From positions 67,240,884 through 67,304,883 of the forward strand of contig NC_083338.1 of the NCBI RefSeq assembly GCF_019175385.1: a stretch of 64,000 nt of DNA, read 5' to 3'. A program made the position numbers and the translations under genes. Below the pieces are notes generated by a model. It did no database searches. It saw only the letters and a program-made list of their open reading frames with translations, and was not told the origin of the DNA. This stretch comes from Lycium barbarum (Eukaryota > Streptophyta > Magnoliopsida > Solanales > Solanaceae). The first letter of the stretch is position 1. Each line of letters begins with the position of its first letter. Of this stretch, positions 43,331 to 55,722 are shown in pieces.

Positions 43331-44699
43331 GTATGTAAAGCATGATCAACATCAATATAGAAGCATAATAGATATCATATGAAATAGCATAGGAGGGGAG
43401 ACAATAATATCATCATCATGTCGCTTACTTGCATACATCGTCGTTCGTATCCCATAATAATAGCCATACCACTTTGTGTTCATATTCGTATACATGCCCT
43501 TACTAAGTCTTATCACACTCATATTCATATTATATACATGGTCATATCATATACATAGCATTTACATAGCATACCAAACCTCGTAGGATCGGTGTGTCAT
43601 ACATACTTGGCCAACCAAGGCTCAAGATCATACATACCTGGCCCTACCAAAGGCGTCAGGGTTATCCGTACCATCTGCAGAGGTGTGCGCGCGTTTCGTA
43701 ATCATATACATACTTTATACATAGTCATATACATATAGTCTTACCCGGCATCATAAGCTCGGGGTCTTATCATAGCCCTTCATAGGCACACCTATACATA
43801 TATCATAGCTCGTAAGCATCTCTAATCTCATTTTACTATCATCATTATCACTATCCTCATCATTATCGTTACATCTACATTATAGACTTACTCGTCGTAT
43901 GAGGGGCGTAGTACAATCGTAGTACATGTTAAGGATCGTGAGCTTATGAGCTCGGAGTATCAATCACTTGAATACAACATACTCATATAGAGGAATTAGA
44001 AGTTTGGCCAAGAACCATGCCTTATGAAAGAAGGGTTAGCCTTACATACCTTTTCGTCGGACTATTCTACACTTGCACGTTTCCTTCCAATGCTAGCGTC
44101 TATACCTTCATTGATATCATAACAATGGCCATTAGTCATTCACATCATCCACATTATCTAGATTTTCTCAATTTGCTTCTAATTCTCCCATATTTATGGT
44201 CATGACCTCCAACTTCGTCCATTCGCCTAAAGTGTCTAGTTCATGATCTTAGTACCATTTATAAAGCGTTCATATCACATCACAACAACATTCATGATTC
44301 AATTCCAACTATTCCACAAAATGTCACTATTCACCATTCATGACCTAGTTGACCACATTTTCTATAATCCATGTATTTTAATTCTCCAATACCTTAAACA
44401 TCTTGTAAAAATCATGAATCTTACCTTAGAAGTTGTAGGAACAAGCTTTGGTTGATAATACTCCTCTTTGAGCAAAACCCTATTTTTTCTCCATTTGGAT
44501 TTCTTGACTTGGATGATACTTGATGATTCCCTTATCCTTGATTCACTTGTCTTAATGTTATTGATGGCTTATAATCCTTGAAAACTCATATAATAAATGT
44601 AGAGAAAAGTTTTAGAGAGAAGTGGTGTAATGTTGTAATGAAATAAGACAAGTCTTGATCCTCATATTTAATGAATTGAAAAATCTGTGCTGGGTGAAC

Positions 44700-44975
44700 A
44701 GTGGTCGTCCATGGAGGTTTACGGTCCGTATTTCAGTATACGGCTCATCCTCCATGGGCGTAATTAGCCATTTCCAGAACCAGAAGCTGGGCTGCCTTTA
44801 TGGTGGTTTACGACCATGGTTTACAGGCCGTAAATCACTTTACGGTCCGTCCACATGGTCGTATTTAACCATTTCCTCGGCTGGCAGAAAGTTGAAACCT
44901 TGCATGGCAGTTTACGACTGCCAGTTTACGGACCGTATTGCACTTTACGGTCCGTATTTTGCAATATACGACCAC
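44700..44975 (-). promoter_or_regulatory. TACGGTCCGTA palindrome cluster in the E2 3' LTR
   Basis: At least six copies of TTTACGG(T/A)CCGTA-type palindromes or half-units in 275 bp, near the TTAAATATGAGG TATA-like sequence (about 44665-44675 on the minus strand). The cluster is repeated in the 5' LTR at 52207-52482. Confidence 0.55.
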
Positions 44976-45224
44976 TGGGCAGTTGCAATTCTGCAACTTC
45001 CCATATTTCTTAGACTTCTCATTTTAATCGCCCCCGTCCATGCACATGCATTGCTCACCTTGTATCTCATCTTAACTTAGCCAACTTCCTTGTCTCACAT
45101 CGGATACTTTCGAAATCCCGCCTATGGTCATCAACGTCGTTTCTTGCTCATGGACATCATGCACTCATATTCATCACTAGTTCATTCTCTTACGTACCAA
45201 CGGAAAATTTTTCGAGGTGTAACA

Positions 45225-45260
45225 TTCTACCCCCCTTTGGAACATTCGTCCTCGAATGTT
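45225..45260 (-). promoter_or_regulatory. E2 polypurine tract and adjoining palindrome
   Basis: Minus-strand CCAAAGGGGGGTAGAA abuts the 3' LTR. The 20-bp palindrome AACATTCG-N4-CGAATGTT occupies 45241-45260. Confidence 0.85.
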
Positions 45261-45469
45261 AAAGGCTTGGGGAATTCTATAACAATTTCGCCAGAGTTTC
45301 CTCTGTAATGTGGCACTACCACCCTGTCACAACAACCCACAATAACAATGCCTCACAGGGCAATAATACAACAGCACTAGAAATTTGGCCACACACGACC
45401 TGAATGTATAAAAGGGAAAACATGCATACCTTATGATTTTGACGTCTCATCTTGGACTTCTTCCAAGGG

Positions 45470-46027
45470 CTAAAATAAATGTGGGTATTTGGATCGCATA
45501 TTCTCTTCCGCTTCCCATGTCATTTCCTCTCGATTGTTATTTCTCCACAGAACTTTAATTGAGGCCACTTCTTTGTTTCTAAGCCTCCGTACTTTCCTAT
45601 CTAATATGGCAATGGGTATTTCATCATAAGTTAACTTTTCTGTCACTTGAATATCATTCACTGGGACGATCCTCGTAGGATCTCCAACACACTTCCGAAG
45701 CATCGAGACATGAAATACTGGATGGACTGACACCAAATCTGGAGGTAGATCTAACTCATAGGCCACTTTGCCTATTTTGTGCACGATTTCATATGGCCCA
45801 ATATACCGGGGACTGAGCTTCCCCTTTTTGCCAAATCTCATTACGCCCTTCATCGGCGACACTTTCAAGAATACCCAATCTTTCACTTCGAACTCTAAGT
45901 CCCTTCGACGATTACCCGCATAGGACTTCTGGCGACTTTGAGCCGCTAACAACCGATCTTGTATGAGCTTGACTTTCTCTATTGCTTGCTGGACCAAATC
46001 TGGCCCTATCAACTTAGCTTCTCCGGT
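45470..46027 (-). pseudogene. E2 integrase C-terminus and chromodomain-like tail
   Basis: Continues the integrase after an in-frame TAA at about 46026. Motifs: KLIGPDLVQQAIEKVKLIQ, AAQSRQKSYAGNRRR, VFLKVSPMKGVMRFGKKG, KLSPRYIGPYEI, HPVFHVSMLRKCVGDP, then IKVLWRNNNREEMTWE and KYPHLF before the natural stop at 45470. The last module is the chromodomain-like tail of Tekay-type elements, thought to guide integration to heterochromatin (family knowledge). Confidence 0.92.
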
Positions 46028-48376
46028 TTAAAACCACCCAATTGGGGATCTACACTTTCGCCCATATAGAGCCTCATACGGTGCCATTTGAATGCTAGAA
46101 TGATAACTGTTATTGTAAGAAAACTCGATGAGTGGCAAATGGTCATCCCAATTTCCTCCAAAATCTATCATACATGCCCGTAACATATCCTCGAGAGTTT
46201 GAATAGTACGCTCAGCTTGTCCGTCGGTCTGGGGATAAAATGCCGTGCTAAGGCTAACTCGAGTCCCTAAACCCTCTTGGAAAGACCTCCAAAACTTGGC
46301 TATAAACTGAGTTCCTCTATCGGAGATAATAGATACTGGAACACCGTGGAGTCTTACTATCTCTTTAAGATAAAGCTTTGCATAATCTTCTGCCACATAG
46401 GTCGTCCTGACCGGTAAGAAATGAGCTGATTTGGTGAGTCTATCCACGATCACCCATATGGAATCATATTTACGTCGAGAACGGGGTAAGCCTGAAATGA
46501 AATCCATATTAATCACTTCCCACTTCCACGTCGGGATTTCGATAGCTTGCAACAATCCACCTGGCTTTTGGTGCTCGATTTTCACCTGTTGACAATTAGG
46601 ACATTGAGCCACGAATTCCGCTATATCTTTCTTCATACCATTCCACCAATATACGGACTTAAGATCATGATACATTTTCATCGCTCCGGGGTGAATGGAG
46701 TAACGGGAACAATGAGCTTCTCTCAATATCTGGTGGCGTAGACCTGCCACATCGGGAACATATAATCTGCCTCGGCATCGGAGAACTCCGTCTCCTGAAA
46801 TATCAAACGATGACTCCTCTTTCTGAGGGAATGTATCTCTGTACTGCATTAGCATGGGATCCTCATACTGTCGCTCTTTTACTTCCGCTACTAGCGAAGA
46901 AACTGCTAAATTATGAATAGTAGCTCCGCTGCTACCTGAGTCCACTACTCGGACACCTAGACTGGCTAACCGTTGAAGCTCACGGGCCATCTCTTTCTTT
47001 TCTGGTCGCACCCCACTTAGACTTCCCATCGACCTACGGCTAAGAGCATCAGCCACAACGTTAGCCTTTCCGGGGTGATACAAGATATCAACATCGTAAT
47101 CCTTTAGCAACTCCAACCATCGTCGTTGTCGCAAATTCAACTCTTTCTGCTTGAAGATATACTGAAGGCTCTTATCATCTGTATAAACATCCACATGGAC
47201 ACCATATAAATAATGTCGCCATATCTTTAATGCATGGACCACTGCGGTTAATTCTAAATCGTGGGTAGGATAATTCTGCTCGTGCTTCCGCAATTTCCTT
47301 GAAGCATACGCAATCACTTTGCCATGCTGCATCAATACACAACATAGCCCAACACTTGAAGCATCGCAATAAACAACGTATCCTTCCGATCCCTCTGGAA
47401 GTTTCAGAACTGGGGCAGAAGTCAATTGACCCTTTAACTCTTGGAAACTACGTTCGCAAGCATCTGTCCATTGAAACTTAGCTAAGCCCAAAAAGCTACG
47501 AACCTCCGTAGGAGTCGTGGGCCTTGGCCAAGTCTTCACTGCCTCAATCTTTTGGCTATCCACTTGAATACCGTCAGCTGCAACAATGTGGCCCAGAAAT
47601 GCCACTGAGTTCAACCAAAACTCGCATTTGGAAAACTTCGCGAATAACTCTCGAGTTCGAAGAACTCCAAGGACAATACGCAAGTGATCCGCATGTTCTG
47701 CCTCGGAACTAGAATACACTAGGATATCATCGATGAATACAATCACGAATAGATCCAGAAAAAGCCTGAATACATTTTTCATTAAGTCCATAAACACTGT
47801 CGGGGCGTTAGTTAACCCAAACGACATTACTCGGAACTCGAAATGGCCATATCTTGTTCTGAAAGCTGTCTTAGGGATATCTTTCTCCCTAACTCTTACT
47901 TGGTGATACCCGGACCTCAAATCGATCTTTGAAAACCACTTGGCATCTTGCAATTGATCAAATAGATCATCAATCCTCGGAAGAGGATATTTGTTCTTAA
48001 TCGTCACATTATTTAATTGTCGATAATCAATGCACATTCTCAAGGAGCCATCGAACAATACAGGGGCTCCCCATGGGGATGAACTGGGCCTAATGAAGCC
48101 TTTATCAAGCAAGTCTTTCAATTGCTCCTTCAACTCTTTAAGTTCTATGGGCGCCATTCTATAGGGAGGAATAGATATGGGTTTAGTGTCTGGCAACACA
48201 TCAATCGCAAAATCAATCTCCCGCTCGGGAGGAAGGCCTGGAAGCTCTTCCGGGAACACATCCGGAAATTCATTCACTACTGGAACTGACTGAAGAGTCG
48301 GCGACTCAGCTTCAACATCTTGAACTCGCACTAAGTGATAGATACACCCTTTCGTGATCATCGTCTTTGCCTTCAG
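46028..48376 (-). pseudogene. E2 reverse transcriptase, RNase H and integrase core
   Basis: The longest open stretch of E2 (777 codons from 48361). Order: protease-RT linker ([20 protein letters not shown]), RT with [30 protein letters not shown] and [10 protein letters not shown] (47735-47720 region), RNase H with YCDASSVGL and [17 protein letters not shown] downstream, and integrase with [34 protein letters not shown] and GQAERTIQT. Two in-frame losses relative to E1 and E3 are visible: four residues (VRKK position, about 48055) and about 25 residues at the RT/RNase H connection (GYYRRF position, about 47483). A TAG at 48377-48379 upstream and a TAA near 46026 close the frame. Confidence 0.93.
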
Positions 48377-49060
48377 CTAGGAAATAAACCTACCTTTTGG
48401 TGACACCGTATTTCCTTTCCATTCTAAAACTGGTTCTCCCGGAAACTGGAAACGAACCATCTTCATTCTACAATCAACATTGGCGTAACAAGAAGCCAAC
48501 CAATCCATGCCCATTATGACATCAAAATCTACCATCTCTAGCTCATGCAAATCAATCATGGTACGACAGTCACAAATCACAACTACACAATCTCTATACA
48601 CTCAGCTAGCTATCACCGATTCGCCAACAGGCATAGACACCTCAAAAGGTTTGATCAACTCTTGCTTGACTATAAACCGACCCGCAATATATGGAGTAAC
48701 ATAAGACAATGTGGAGCCCGGGTCAATCAAAGCATATACATCATGAGAGAATACCGATAATATATCTGTGACTACGTCAGGAGAAGACTCAAGATCTTGG
48801 CGTCCAGCCAAAGCATAAATACGATGCTGAAGACCACTAGAAGTGGGAGCTCTCCCTCTGCCTCTACCATGGCCAGCTGGCGCATGTGAACCTGGCCCCG
48901 TAGGGCGTACAGATGCCAAAGATCCGGCTACCGACCCTGATGGCTGGGTCCTACCTCTACTATGCACTGAGGGGCAATCACACATAATATGGCCCGGTCG
49001 ACCACATGAATAGCAAACATCTGAACCCAATCGGCATTGACCCCAATGCGACTTCCCACA
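48377..49060 (-). pseudogene. E2 zinc knuckle and aspartic protease
   Basis: The zinc knuckle CYSCGRPGHIMCDC (about 49020-48975) is followed by an Arg/Gly-rich stretch and the protease with [12 protein letters not shown] (about 48745-48710; active-site Asp with P in the usual S/T position, as in E3). A TGA at about 48601, at an arginine codon position in relatives, separates this from VVVICDCRTMIDL and [23 protein letters not shown] at 48377-48379 ends it. Protease processes the polyprotein. Confidence 0.88.
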
Positions 49061-50133
49061 CTGGGACTTGACTGGCCTGAATCACCTCTGAACTGAGGTC
49101 CTGAATAACTCGGACTCGGCCCTGAACGAGCAGATCTATCAAGGCCCTGGCCTGAAAACCGTGGAGGTGGACTGGTCATAGAATAGCCTGAATGGCTGGG
49201 AAGCTGCTGTCTGTGTCCACCTCTGGACTCGCTCCTCGAACCTGAAGGTCTAGCTCTCTTGCTATGTCCCCTATCTTGCTCACGTTCATTTCTCCGCTGC
49301 TGTAGGTGTTCCTCTAATTCCTGAGCATGTGCCTGAATGCGTGCAATATCCATGCCATCCTGAAGGGACGCAGTTAAGCATTTATCCATCAAGTGTGGCC
49401 CTAGGCCTTTCACAAACCGGTGCACCCGATCGCCCATATCCGCTACCATGGTCGAAGCATACCTAGCCAAGGAATTGAAGCGGAGACTATACTCTGTAGC
49501 ACTCATGCTACCTTGCCTCAGATTCAAGAATTTATCGGCCCTAGCTCGCCGAACTTCTGGAGGCATATAATGACGGAGAAAAGCATCAACAAACTCTTGC
49601 CATACCGGTGGAGGTGCATTGGCTCCCCGCGAAGCCATCCAAATCGTATACCACTGGATTGAGACATCCCTCAATCTATATGACGCTAGCTCCACCGATT
49701 CGGTGTCTGAAGCATGTATCAATCGAAGCGTCCTCAACATACCGTCAATGAAGTCCTGAGGATCATCCTCCGGTTTCGACCCAAAGAATTCCGAGGGTTT
49801 CAAAGCAATGAAGTCACGGGCCCTTGCACTAATGACCCTATCACCATGCCCTGAACTCTCCCTCTGAGTCTGGGCCGCAACTAACTGAGTCAACAAATTA
49901 ATGGCCTCTTTGACATCTTGACCCGAAGCGTTTGGTGGAGGAGCTGGAGGTGCTGGAGCTGGGGCTGAGGCTCCCTCACGCTCCTCAATAATAGGCACTG
50001 TCTGGGAAGACTGAGATTGAGCCGTACTCTGGGACTCACCTTCCTCTACTATCGGTGGCGGTGCTCTTTTAGCCCGCTTTTCTGCCACCGTCTTGCCCTT
50101 TTGGGCTGCTGTAGCCTTTTTCTTTTTAGGCAT
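49061..50133 (-). pseudogene. E2 gag (capsid)
   Basis: The start at 50133 ([14 protein letters not shown]) follows an acceptor-like CAG by two bases. Ala/Pro-rich N-terminus, then ARDFIALKPSEFFGSKPEDD, DFIDGMLRTLRLIHASD, SIQWYTIWMASRGANAPP, FVDAFLRHYMPPEVRRARAD and MSATEYSLRFNSLARYA: a Retrotrans_gag-type capsid (about residues 100-290). The QELEEHLQQRRNEREQDRG segment is coiled-coil-like. Near 49060 about 16 bases are missing relative to E1, shifting the frame before the zinc knuckle. Confidence 0.92.
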
Positions 50134-50135
50134 CT

Positions 50136-51569
50136 CTGAAATACACAACACACGATTAAGGAACAAGAATTTCTTACATCATAGCTCTATCGCACGATTC
50201 TTATGAAGAAAGAAGGTCATTTATTCCTAAAATGTCTGCAGCCTCTTGTTTATAAGTGCGGCGCGCAACACACGGATAACCAAGACTCTACTAGACACGG
50301 CTCGTAGACATATCCTAGGACTGAACTGCTCTGATACCACTTTTGTCACGACCCGGCTAGGGGGCCGCGACGGGCACCCGGTGCTAGCCCACCCGGGCAC
50401 CCCCCTTATCGTACATAACATAACATCTAGGTGAACCATAAGTCAATTTGTGATTTTTCTTTTTATCGTTAATAATATTGATCCCATTAGACGACCATCA
50501 TCATTTAACATATCATAGGCATCTATGCCACATCATAAGTACAAGGCCGACGAGGCCAACAAAAGATATACAAAACATGGGCCGACATGACCGAACATCT
50601 CTACCCACATACACATGACAACGAGCCTCTAACGGTATGACATATCGTATGAGCGAGACAGGACACCGCTATGCCCATAATTATATACACAAAGGAATGA
50701 GTACCCAAAAGATATTGCTCCGAAGGAAATAGAGCTCTCTATGTAATCTCCTAATAGGCAGCTATGGATCAAGTCTATCTCCCTGTGCACCTGGGGGCGT
50801 GACGCAGCGTCCACAAACAAAAGGACGTCAGTACGAAGAATGTACTGAGTATGTAAAGCATGATCAACATCAATATAGAAGCATAATAGATATCATATGA
50901 AATAGCATAGGAGGGGAGACAGTAATATCATCATCATCATGTCACTTACTTGCATACATCGTCGTTCGTATCCCATAATAATAGCCATACCACTTTGTGA
51001 TCATATTCGTATACATGCCCTTACTAAGTCTTACCACACTCATATTCATATTATATACATGGTCATATCATATACATAGCATTTACATAGCATGCCCAAC
51101 CTCGTAGGATCGGTGTGTCATACATACTTGGCCAACCAAGGCTCAAGATCATACATACCTGGCCCTACCAAGGCGTCAGGGTTATCCGTACCATCTGCAG
51201 AGGTGTGCGCGCGTTTCGTAATCGTATACATACTTTATACATAGTCATATACATATAGTCTTACCCGGCATCATAAGCTCGGGGTCTTATCATAGCCCTT
51301 CATAGGCACACATATACATATATCATAGCTCGTAAGCATCTCTAATCTCATTTTACTCTCATCATCATTACTATCCTCATCATTATCGTTACATCTACAT
51401 TATAGACTTACTCGTCGTATGAGGGGCGTATTACAATCGTAGTACATGTTAAGGATCGTGAGCTTATGAGCTCGGAGTGTCAATCACTTGAATACAACAT
51501 ACTCATATAGAGGAATTAGAAGTTTGGCCAAGAACCATGCCTTATGAAAGAAGGGTTAGCCTTACATAC
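50136..51569 (-). other. Candidate leader intron of E2
   Basis: Donor-like AAAAG/GTATGTAAGG in the 5' LTR (51569), acceptor-like TTGTGTATTTCAG ending at 50136, two bases before the gag ATG. Removal would take out 1434 nt, including the primer-binding site. Same signals as E1. Not supported by transcripts here. Confidence 0.4.
50327..50339 (-). promoter_or_regulatory. E2 primer-binding site (initiator tRNA-Met)
   Basis: Minus-strand TGGTATCAGAGCA, four bases from the 5' LTR end at 50344; identical to the E1 and E3 sites. Confidence 0.93.
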
Positions 51570-52731
51570 CTTTTCGTCGGACTATTCTACACTTGCACGT
51601 TTCCTTCCAATGCTAGCGTCTATACCTTCATTGATATCATAACAATGGCCATTAGTCATTCACATCATCCACATTATCTAGATTTTCTCAATTTGCTTCT
51701 AATTCTCCCATATTTATGGTCATGACCTCCAACTTCGTCCATTCGCCTAAAGTGTCTAGTTCATGATCTTAGTACCATTTATAAAGCGTTCATATCACAT
51801 CACAACAACATTCATGATTCAATTCCAACTATTCCACAAAATGTCACTATTCACCATTCATGACCTAGTTGACCACATTTTCTACAATCCATGTATTTTA
51901 ATTCTCCAATACCTTAAACATCTTGTAAAAATCATGAATCTTACCTTAGAAGTTGTAGGAACAAGCTTTGGTTGATAATACTCCTCTTTGAGCAAAACCC
52001 TATTTTTTCTCCATTTGGATTTCTTGACTTGGATGATCCTTGATGATTCCCTTATCCTTGATTCACTTGTCTTAATGTTATTGATGGCTTATAATCCTTG
52101 AAAACTCATATAATAAATGTAGAGAGAAGTGGTGTAATGTTGTAAGGAAATAAGACAAGTCTTGATCCTCATATTTAATGAATTGAAAAATCTGTGCTGG
52201 GTGAACAGTGGTCGTCCATGGAGGTTTACGGTCCGTATTTCAGTATACGGCTCGTCCTCCATGGGCGTAATTAGCCATTTCCAGAACCAGAAGCTGGGCT
52301 GCCTTTATGGTGGTTTACGACCATGGTTTACAGGCCGTAAATCACTTTACGGTCCGTCCACATGGTCGTATTTAACCATTTCCTCGGCTGGCAGAAAGTT
52401 GAAACCTTGCATGGCAGTTTACGACTGCCAGTTTACGGACCGTATTGCACTTTACGGTCCGTATTTTGCAATATACGACCACTGGGTAGTTGCAATTCTG
52501 CAACTTCCCATATTTCTTAGACTTCTCATTTTAATCACCCCCGTCCATGCACATGCATTGCTCACCTTGTATCTCATCTTAACTTAGCCAACTTCCTCGT
52601 CTCACATCGGATACTTTCGAAATCTCGCCTAAGGTCATCAACGTCGTTTCTTGCTCATGGACATCATGCACTCATATTCATTACTAGTTCATTCTCTTAC
52701 GTACCAACGAAAAATTTTCCGAGGTGTAACA
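50344..52731 (-). mobile_element. E2 5' LTR (2388 bp)
   Basis: Minus orientation, adjacent to the primer-binding site. Landmark frames correspond to those of the 3' LTR at offsets 7520 to 7507. It contains the hairpin module (50808-50848), the donor-like site (51569) and the TACGGTCCGTA cluster (52207-52482). CTTTC follows at 52732. Confidence 0.95.
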
Positions 52732-53720
52732 CTTTCCTCCGACATTACATGCCTCCAGAAGTTCGACAAGCTAGAGCCGATAAGTTCTTAAATTTGAGAC
52801 AAGGTAGCATGAGTGCTTTAAAATATAGTCTCCACTTCAATTCTTTGGCTAGGTATGCTTTGGCCATGGTAGCGGATATGGGTGACCGAGTGCACCGATT
52901 TTTGAAAGGCCTACGGCCACAATTGATGGATAGGTGCTTGACCGCGTCCCTTCAGGACAATATGGATATTTCACGCATTCAGGCCCATGCTCAGAACTTA
53001 GAAGAAAGTCTACAGCAGCAAAGAAGTAAACGCGAGCATGATAGGGGAAGTAGCAAGAAGGCCAAATCTTCGGGTCCGATGAGTGAGTTCAGAGGTAGGT
53101 ACAGACAACAGTTTTCTAGGCACTCAGGATATTCTATGACCGGTGCGCCTCCACGGTTTTCAGGCCAGAGATTCGATAGATCCACTTATTCCGGGCCGAG
53201 TCAGAGCTTTTTGGGATCTCAATTTAGAGGTGATTTGGGTCAGGCGAGGTCACACGTGCTACGATATTCCCAGTGTGGGAAGTTACATTGGGGTCCATGC
53301 CGATCGGGTTCAGATGTTTGCTATTCATGTGGTCGACCAGGCCATATTATGCGAGATTGCCCCTCAGTTCATGGTAGAGGTAGGACCCAGCCATCAGGGT
53401 CGGTAGCCGGATCTTCAGCATCTGTACGCCCTATGGGGCCAGGTTCACATGCGCCAGTAGGCCATGGTAGAGGCAGAGGGAGAGTTCCCAGTTCTAGCGG
53501 TCCTCAACACCGTGTTTACGCCTTGGCTGGACGCCAATATCTTGAGTCTTCTCCTGATGCAGTCACAGGTAGATTATCGGTATTCTCTCATGATGTATAT
53601 GATTTGATTGATTCGGGCTCCACATTGTCATATGTTGCTCCGTATATTGCGGGTCGATTTAGAGTAGAACCGGAGTCGATCAAACCTTTTGAGGTGTCCA
53701 CACCATTGGTGAATCGGTAA
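52732..53720 (+). pseudogene. E1 gag C-terminus, zinc knuckle and protease start
   Basis: Resumes E1 gag after the E2 insertion, with CTTTC repeated. Capsid end: MPPEVRQARADKFLNLRQGS, SLARYALAMVADMGDRVHRF. A coiled-coil-like NLEESLQQQRSKREHDRG and the knuckle CYSCGRPGHIMRDC (about 53319-53360) follow. The protease has DLIDSGSTLSYV near 53605, with the canonical D-S-G-S. A one-base deletion near 53706 shifts the frame and gives the stop at 53718-53720. In the other frame the protease continues. Confidence 0.93.
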
Positions 53721-55180
53721 TAGCTAGCCGAATATATAGAAACTGTGTAGTTGTGATTTGTGACCGTCGTAATATGATTGACTTGCATGAGTTAAAAATG
53801 GTGGATTTTGATGTCATTATAGGCATGGATTGGTTCGCTTCTTTCTACGCCAATGTTGATTGTAGAATGAAAATGGTTCGTTTCCAATTTCCGGGAGAAC
53901 CAATCTTAGAATGGAAAGGGAATACGGCGTCACCAAAGGGTAGGTTTATTTCCTATCTAAAGGCAAGGAAAATGATCACAAAAGGTTGCATTTATCATCT
54001 AGTTCGGGTTCAAGATGTAGAAGCTGAATCACCAACTCTTCAATCGGTTCCCGTGGTGAATGAATTTTCGGAAGAGCTTCCAGGCCTTCCTCCCGAGCGG
54101 GAGATGGATTTTGCTATTGATGTATTGCCAGACACTAAGCCTATATCTATTCCTCCTTATAGAATGGCTCCCGCAGAATTGAAAGAGTTGAAGGAGCAAT
54201 TGAAGGACTTGCTTGAGAAAGGCTTTATTAGTCCTAGTTCATCCTCGTGGGGAGCACCCGTATTGTTTGTCCGAAAGAAAGATGGCTCCTTGAGAATGTG
54301 CATTGATTACCGGCAATTGAATAAGGTGACGGTTAAGAATAAATATCCTTTTCCGAGGATTGATGATTTATTTGATCAATTGCAAGGCGCCAAATGGTTT
54401 TCAAAGATAGATTTGAGGTCTGGGTATCATCAAGTGAGAGTTAGGGAGAAAGATATCCCTAAGACAGCCTTCAGAACAAGATATAGCCATTTCGTGTTCC
54501 GAGTGATGTCATTTGGGATAACTAATACACCTATAGTATTTATGAATTTGATGAACTACGTGTTCAGGCCCTTCCTAGATCTGTTTGTGATTGTATTCAT
54601 CGATGATATCTTGGTGTATTCTAGATCCGAGACAGAACATGCGGAACATTTGCGTACTATACTCAGAGTTCTTCAAAGTCGAGAGTTGTTCACAAAATTT
54701 TCTATGTGTGAGTTTTGGCTGAACTCAGTGACATTTCTGGGACACATTGTTGCAGCCGATGGTATTCGGGTGGATAGCCAAAAGATTGAGGCCGTGAAGA
54801 CTTGGCCAAGGCCCACAACTCCTAAGGAGGTTCGCAGCTTTCTGGGCTTAGTAGGTTATTACAGGAGATCTGTGGAAGGTTTTTCTTCTATTTCTACACC
54901 ACTCACAAAGTTGACCCAGAAATCGGCAAAGTTTCAATGGACAGATGCTTGTGAATGTAGTTTCCAAGAGTTGAATGATAGATTGACTTCTGCCCCAGTC
55001 TTGACACTTCCAGAGGTATTGGAAGGATATGTTGTTTATTGCGATGCTTCAAGTGTTTGGCTAGGCTGTGTATTGATGCAACATGGTAAGGTGGTTGCGT
55101 ATGCTTCTAGGCAATTGCGGAAACACGAGAAGAATTATCCAACCCATGATCTAGAATTGGCTGCAGTGTTCATGCATTAA
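53707..55180 (+). pseudogene. E1 protease end, reverse transcriptase and RNase H start
   Basis: The shifted frame carries [18 protein letters not shown] and [20 protein letters not shown]. The linker ([17 protein letters not shown]) lacks a few residues before EELPG. RT motifs: [43 protein letters not shown] (54590-54625), [20 protein letters not shown] and [14 protein letters not shown]. RNase H starts with [15 protein letters not shown] near 55030. A one-base deletion near 55166 causes the stop at 55178-55180. The RT catalytic box is intact, but [12 protein letters not shown] departs from the usual GLTNAPAVF. Confidence 0.93.
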
Positions 55181-55722
55181 AGATATGGAGACATTATTTA
55201 TATGGTGTCCATGTGGATATTTATGTAGATAATAATAGTCTCCAATATATTTTCAAGCAGAAAGAGTTGAATTTGCGACAACGACGATGGTTGGAACTGC
55301 TAAAGGATTATGATGTTGATATCTTATATCACCCCAGAAAAGCGAATGTTGTGGCTGATAGTCTTAGCCGTAGATCGACGGGGAGTTTATGTGATGTACG
55401 ACCAGAAAGGAGAGAAATGGCTCATGAGCTCCAGCAATTAGCTAGCCTAGGAGTTCAAGTAGTGGACTCATGTAGCAAGGGAACTACTATTCAGAATTCA
55501 GCAGTCTCGTCGCTAGTAGCGGAAGTGAAAAAGCGACAATACGAAGATTTCATGCTAAGGCATTACAGAGACACACTCCCTCAGAGAGAGGAGTCATCTT
55601 TTGAGCTTTTAGGAGACGGAGTTCTCCGATGCCAAGGCAAACTATGCGTTCCTGATGTGGAAGGTTTACGCCACCAGATATTGAGAGAAGCTCATTGTTT
55701 TCGTTATTCTGTTCACCCCAGT
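55181..55722 (+). pseudogene. E1 RNase H end and integrase zinc-binding start
   Basis: After the frameshift: [20 protein letters not shown], where relatives have [10 protein letters not shown], so a conserved T/H pair is altered. Then [37 protein letters not shown] and the start of the integrase HHCC region ([13 protein letters not shown]). It stops dead at 55722 where E3 inserts, with CCAGT as the target sequence (55718-55722). The rest of E1 pol and its 3' LTR should lie beyond the window, after E3. Confidence 0.92.

Larger units (their letters stand above)
42847..45224 (-). mobile_element. E2 3' LTR (2378 bp)
   Basis: On the plus strand it opens TGTCACGACCCGG and closes GAGGTGTAACA, followed by the polypurine tract. 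Compared with the 5' LTR it lacks about 20 bp near 42880 and has scattered substitutions, mostly in the half near 42847. The hairpin module at 43290-43330 has CGTTC/GGACG (one U-G pair). Confidence 0.95.
42847..52731 (-). mobile_element. E2: complete gypsy retrotransposon nested in E1 gag, TSD CTTTC
   Basis: 9885 bp in minus orientation, flanked by CTTTC at 42842-42846 and 52732-52736. Parts in element order: 5' LTR (52731-50344), primer-binding site, gag, protease, RT, RNase H, integrase, chromodomain-like tail, polypurine tract and 3' LTR (45224-42847). The LTRs are 2388 and 2378 bp. Landmark frames in their U3 halves are identical or differ at 2 of 141 residues, which points to a fairly recent insertion. 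Coding is nevertheless broken by three stops and at least one frameshift, so it would need proteins supplied by another copy. Same family as its host E1, in the opposite orientation. Confidence 0.97.

Noticed and set aside
44655..45080. 141-codon open frame repeated almost unchanged at 52162-52587
   Set aside because: It lies in U3 of the two E2 LTRs. The two copies agree because the LTRs are young, and the translation has no domain and reflects the TACGGTCCGTA repeats.
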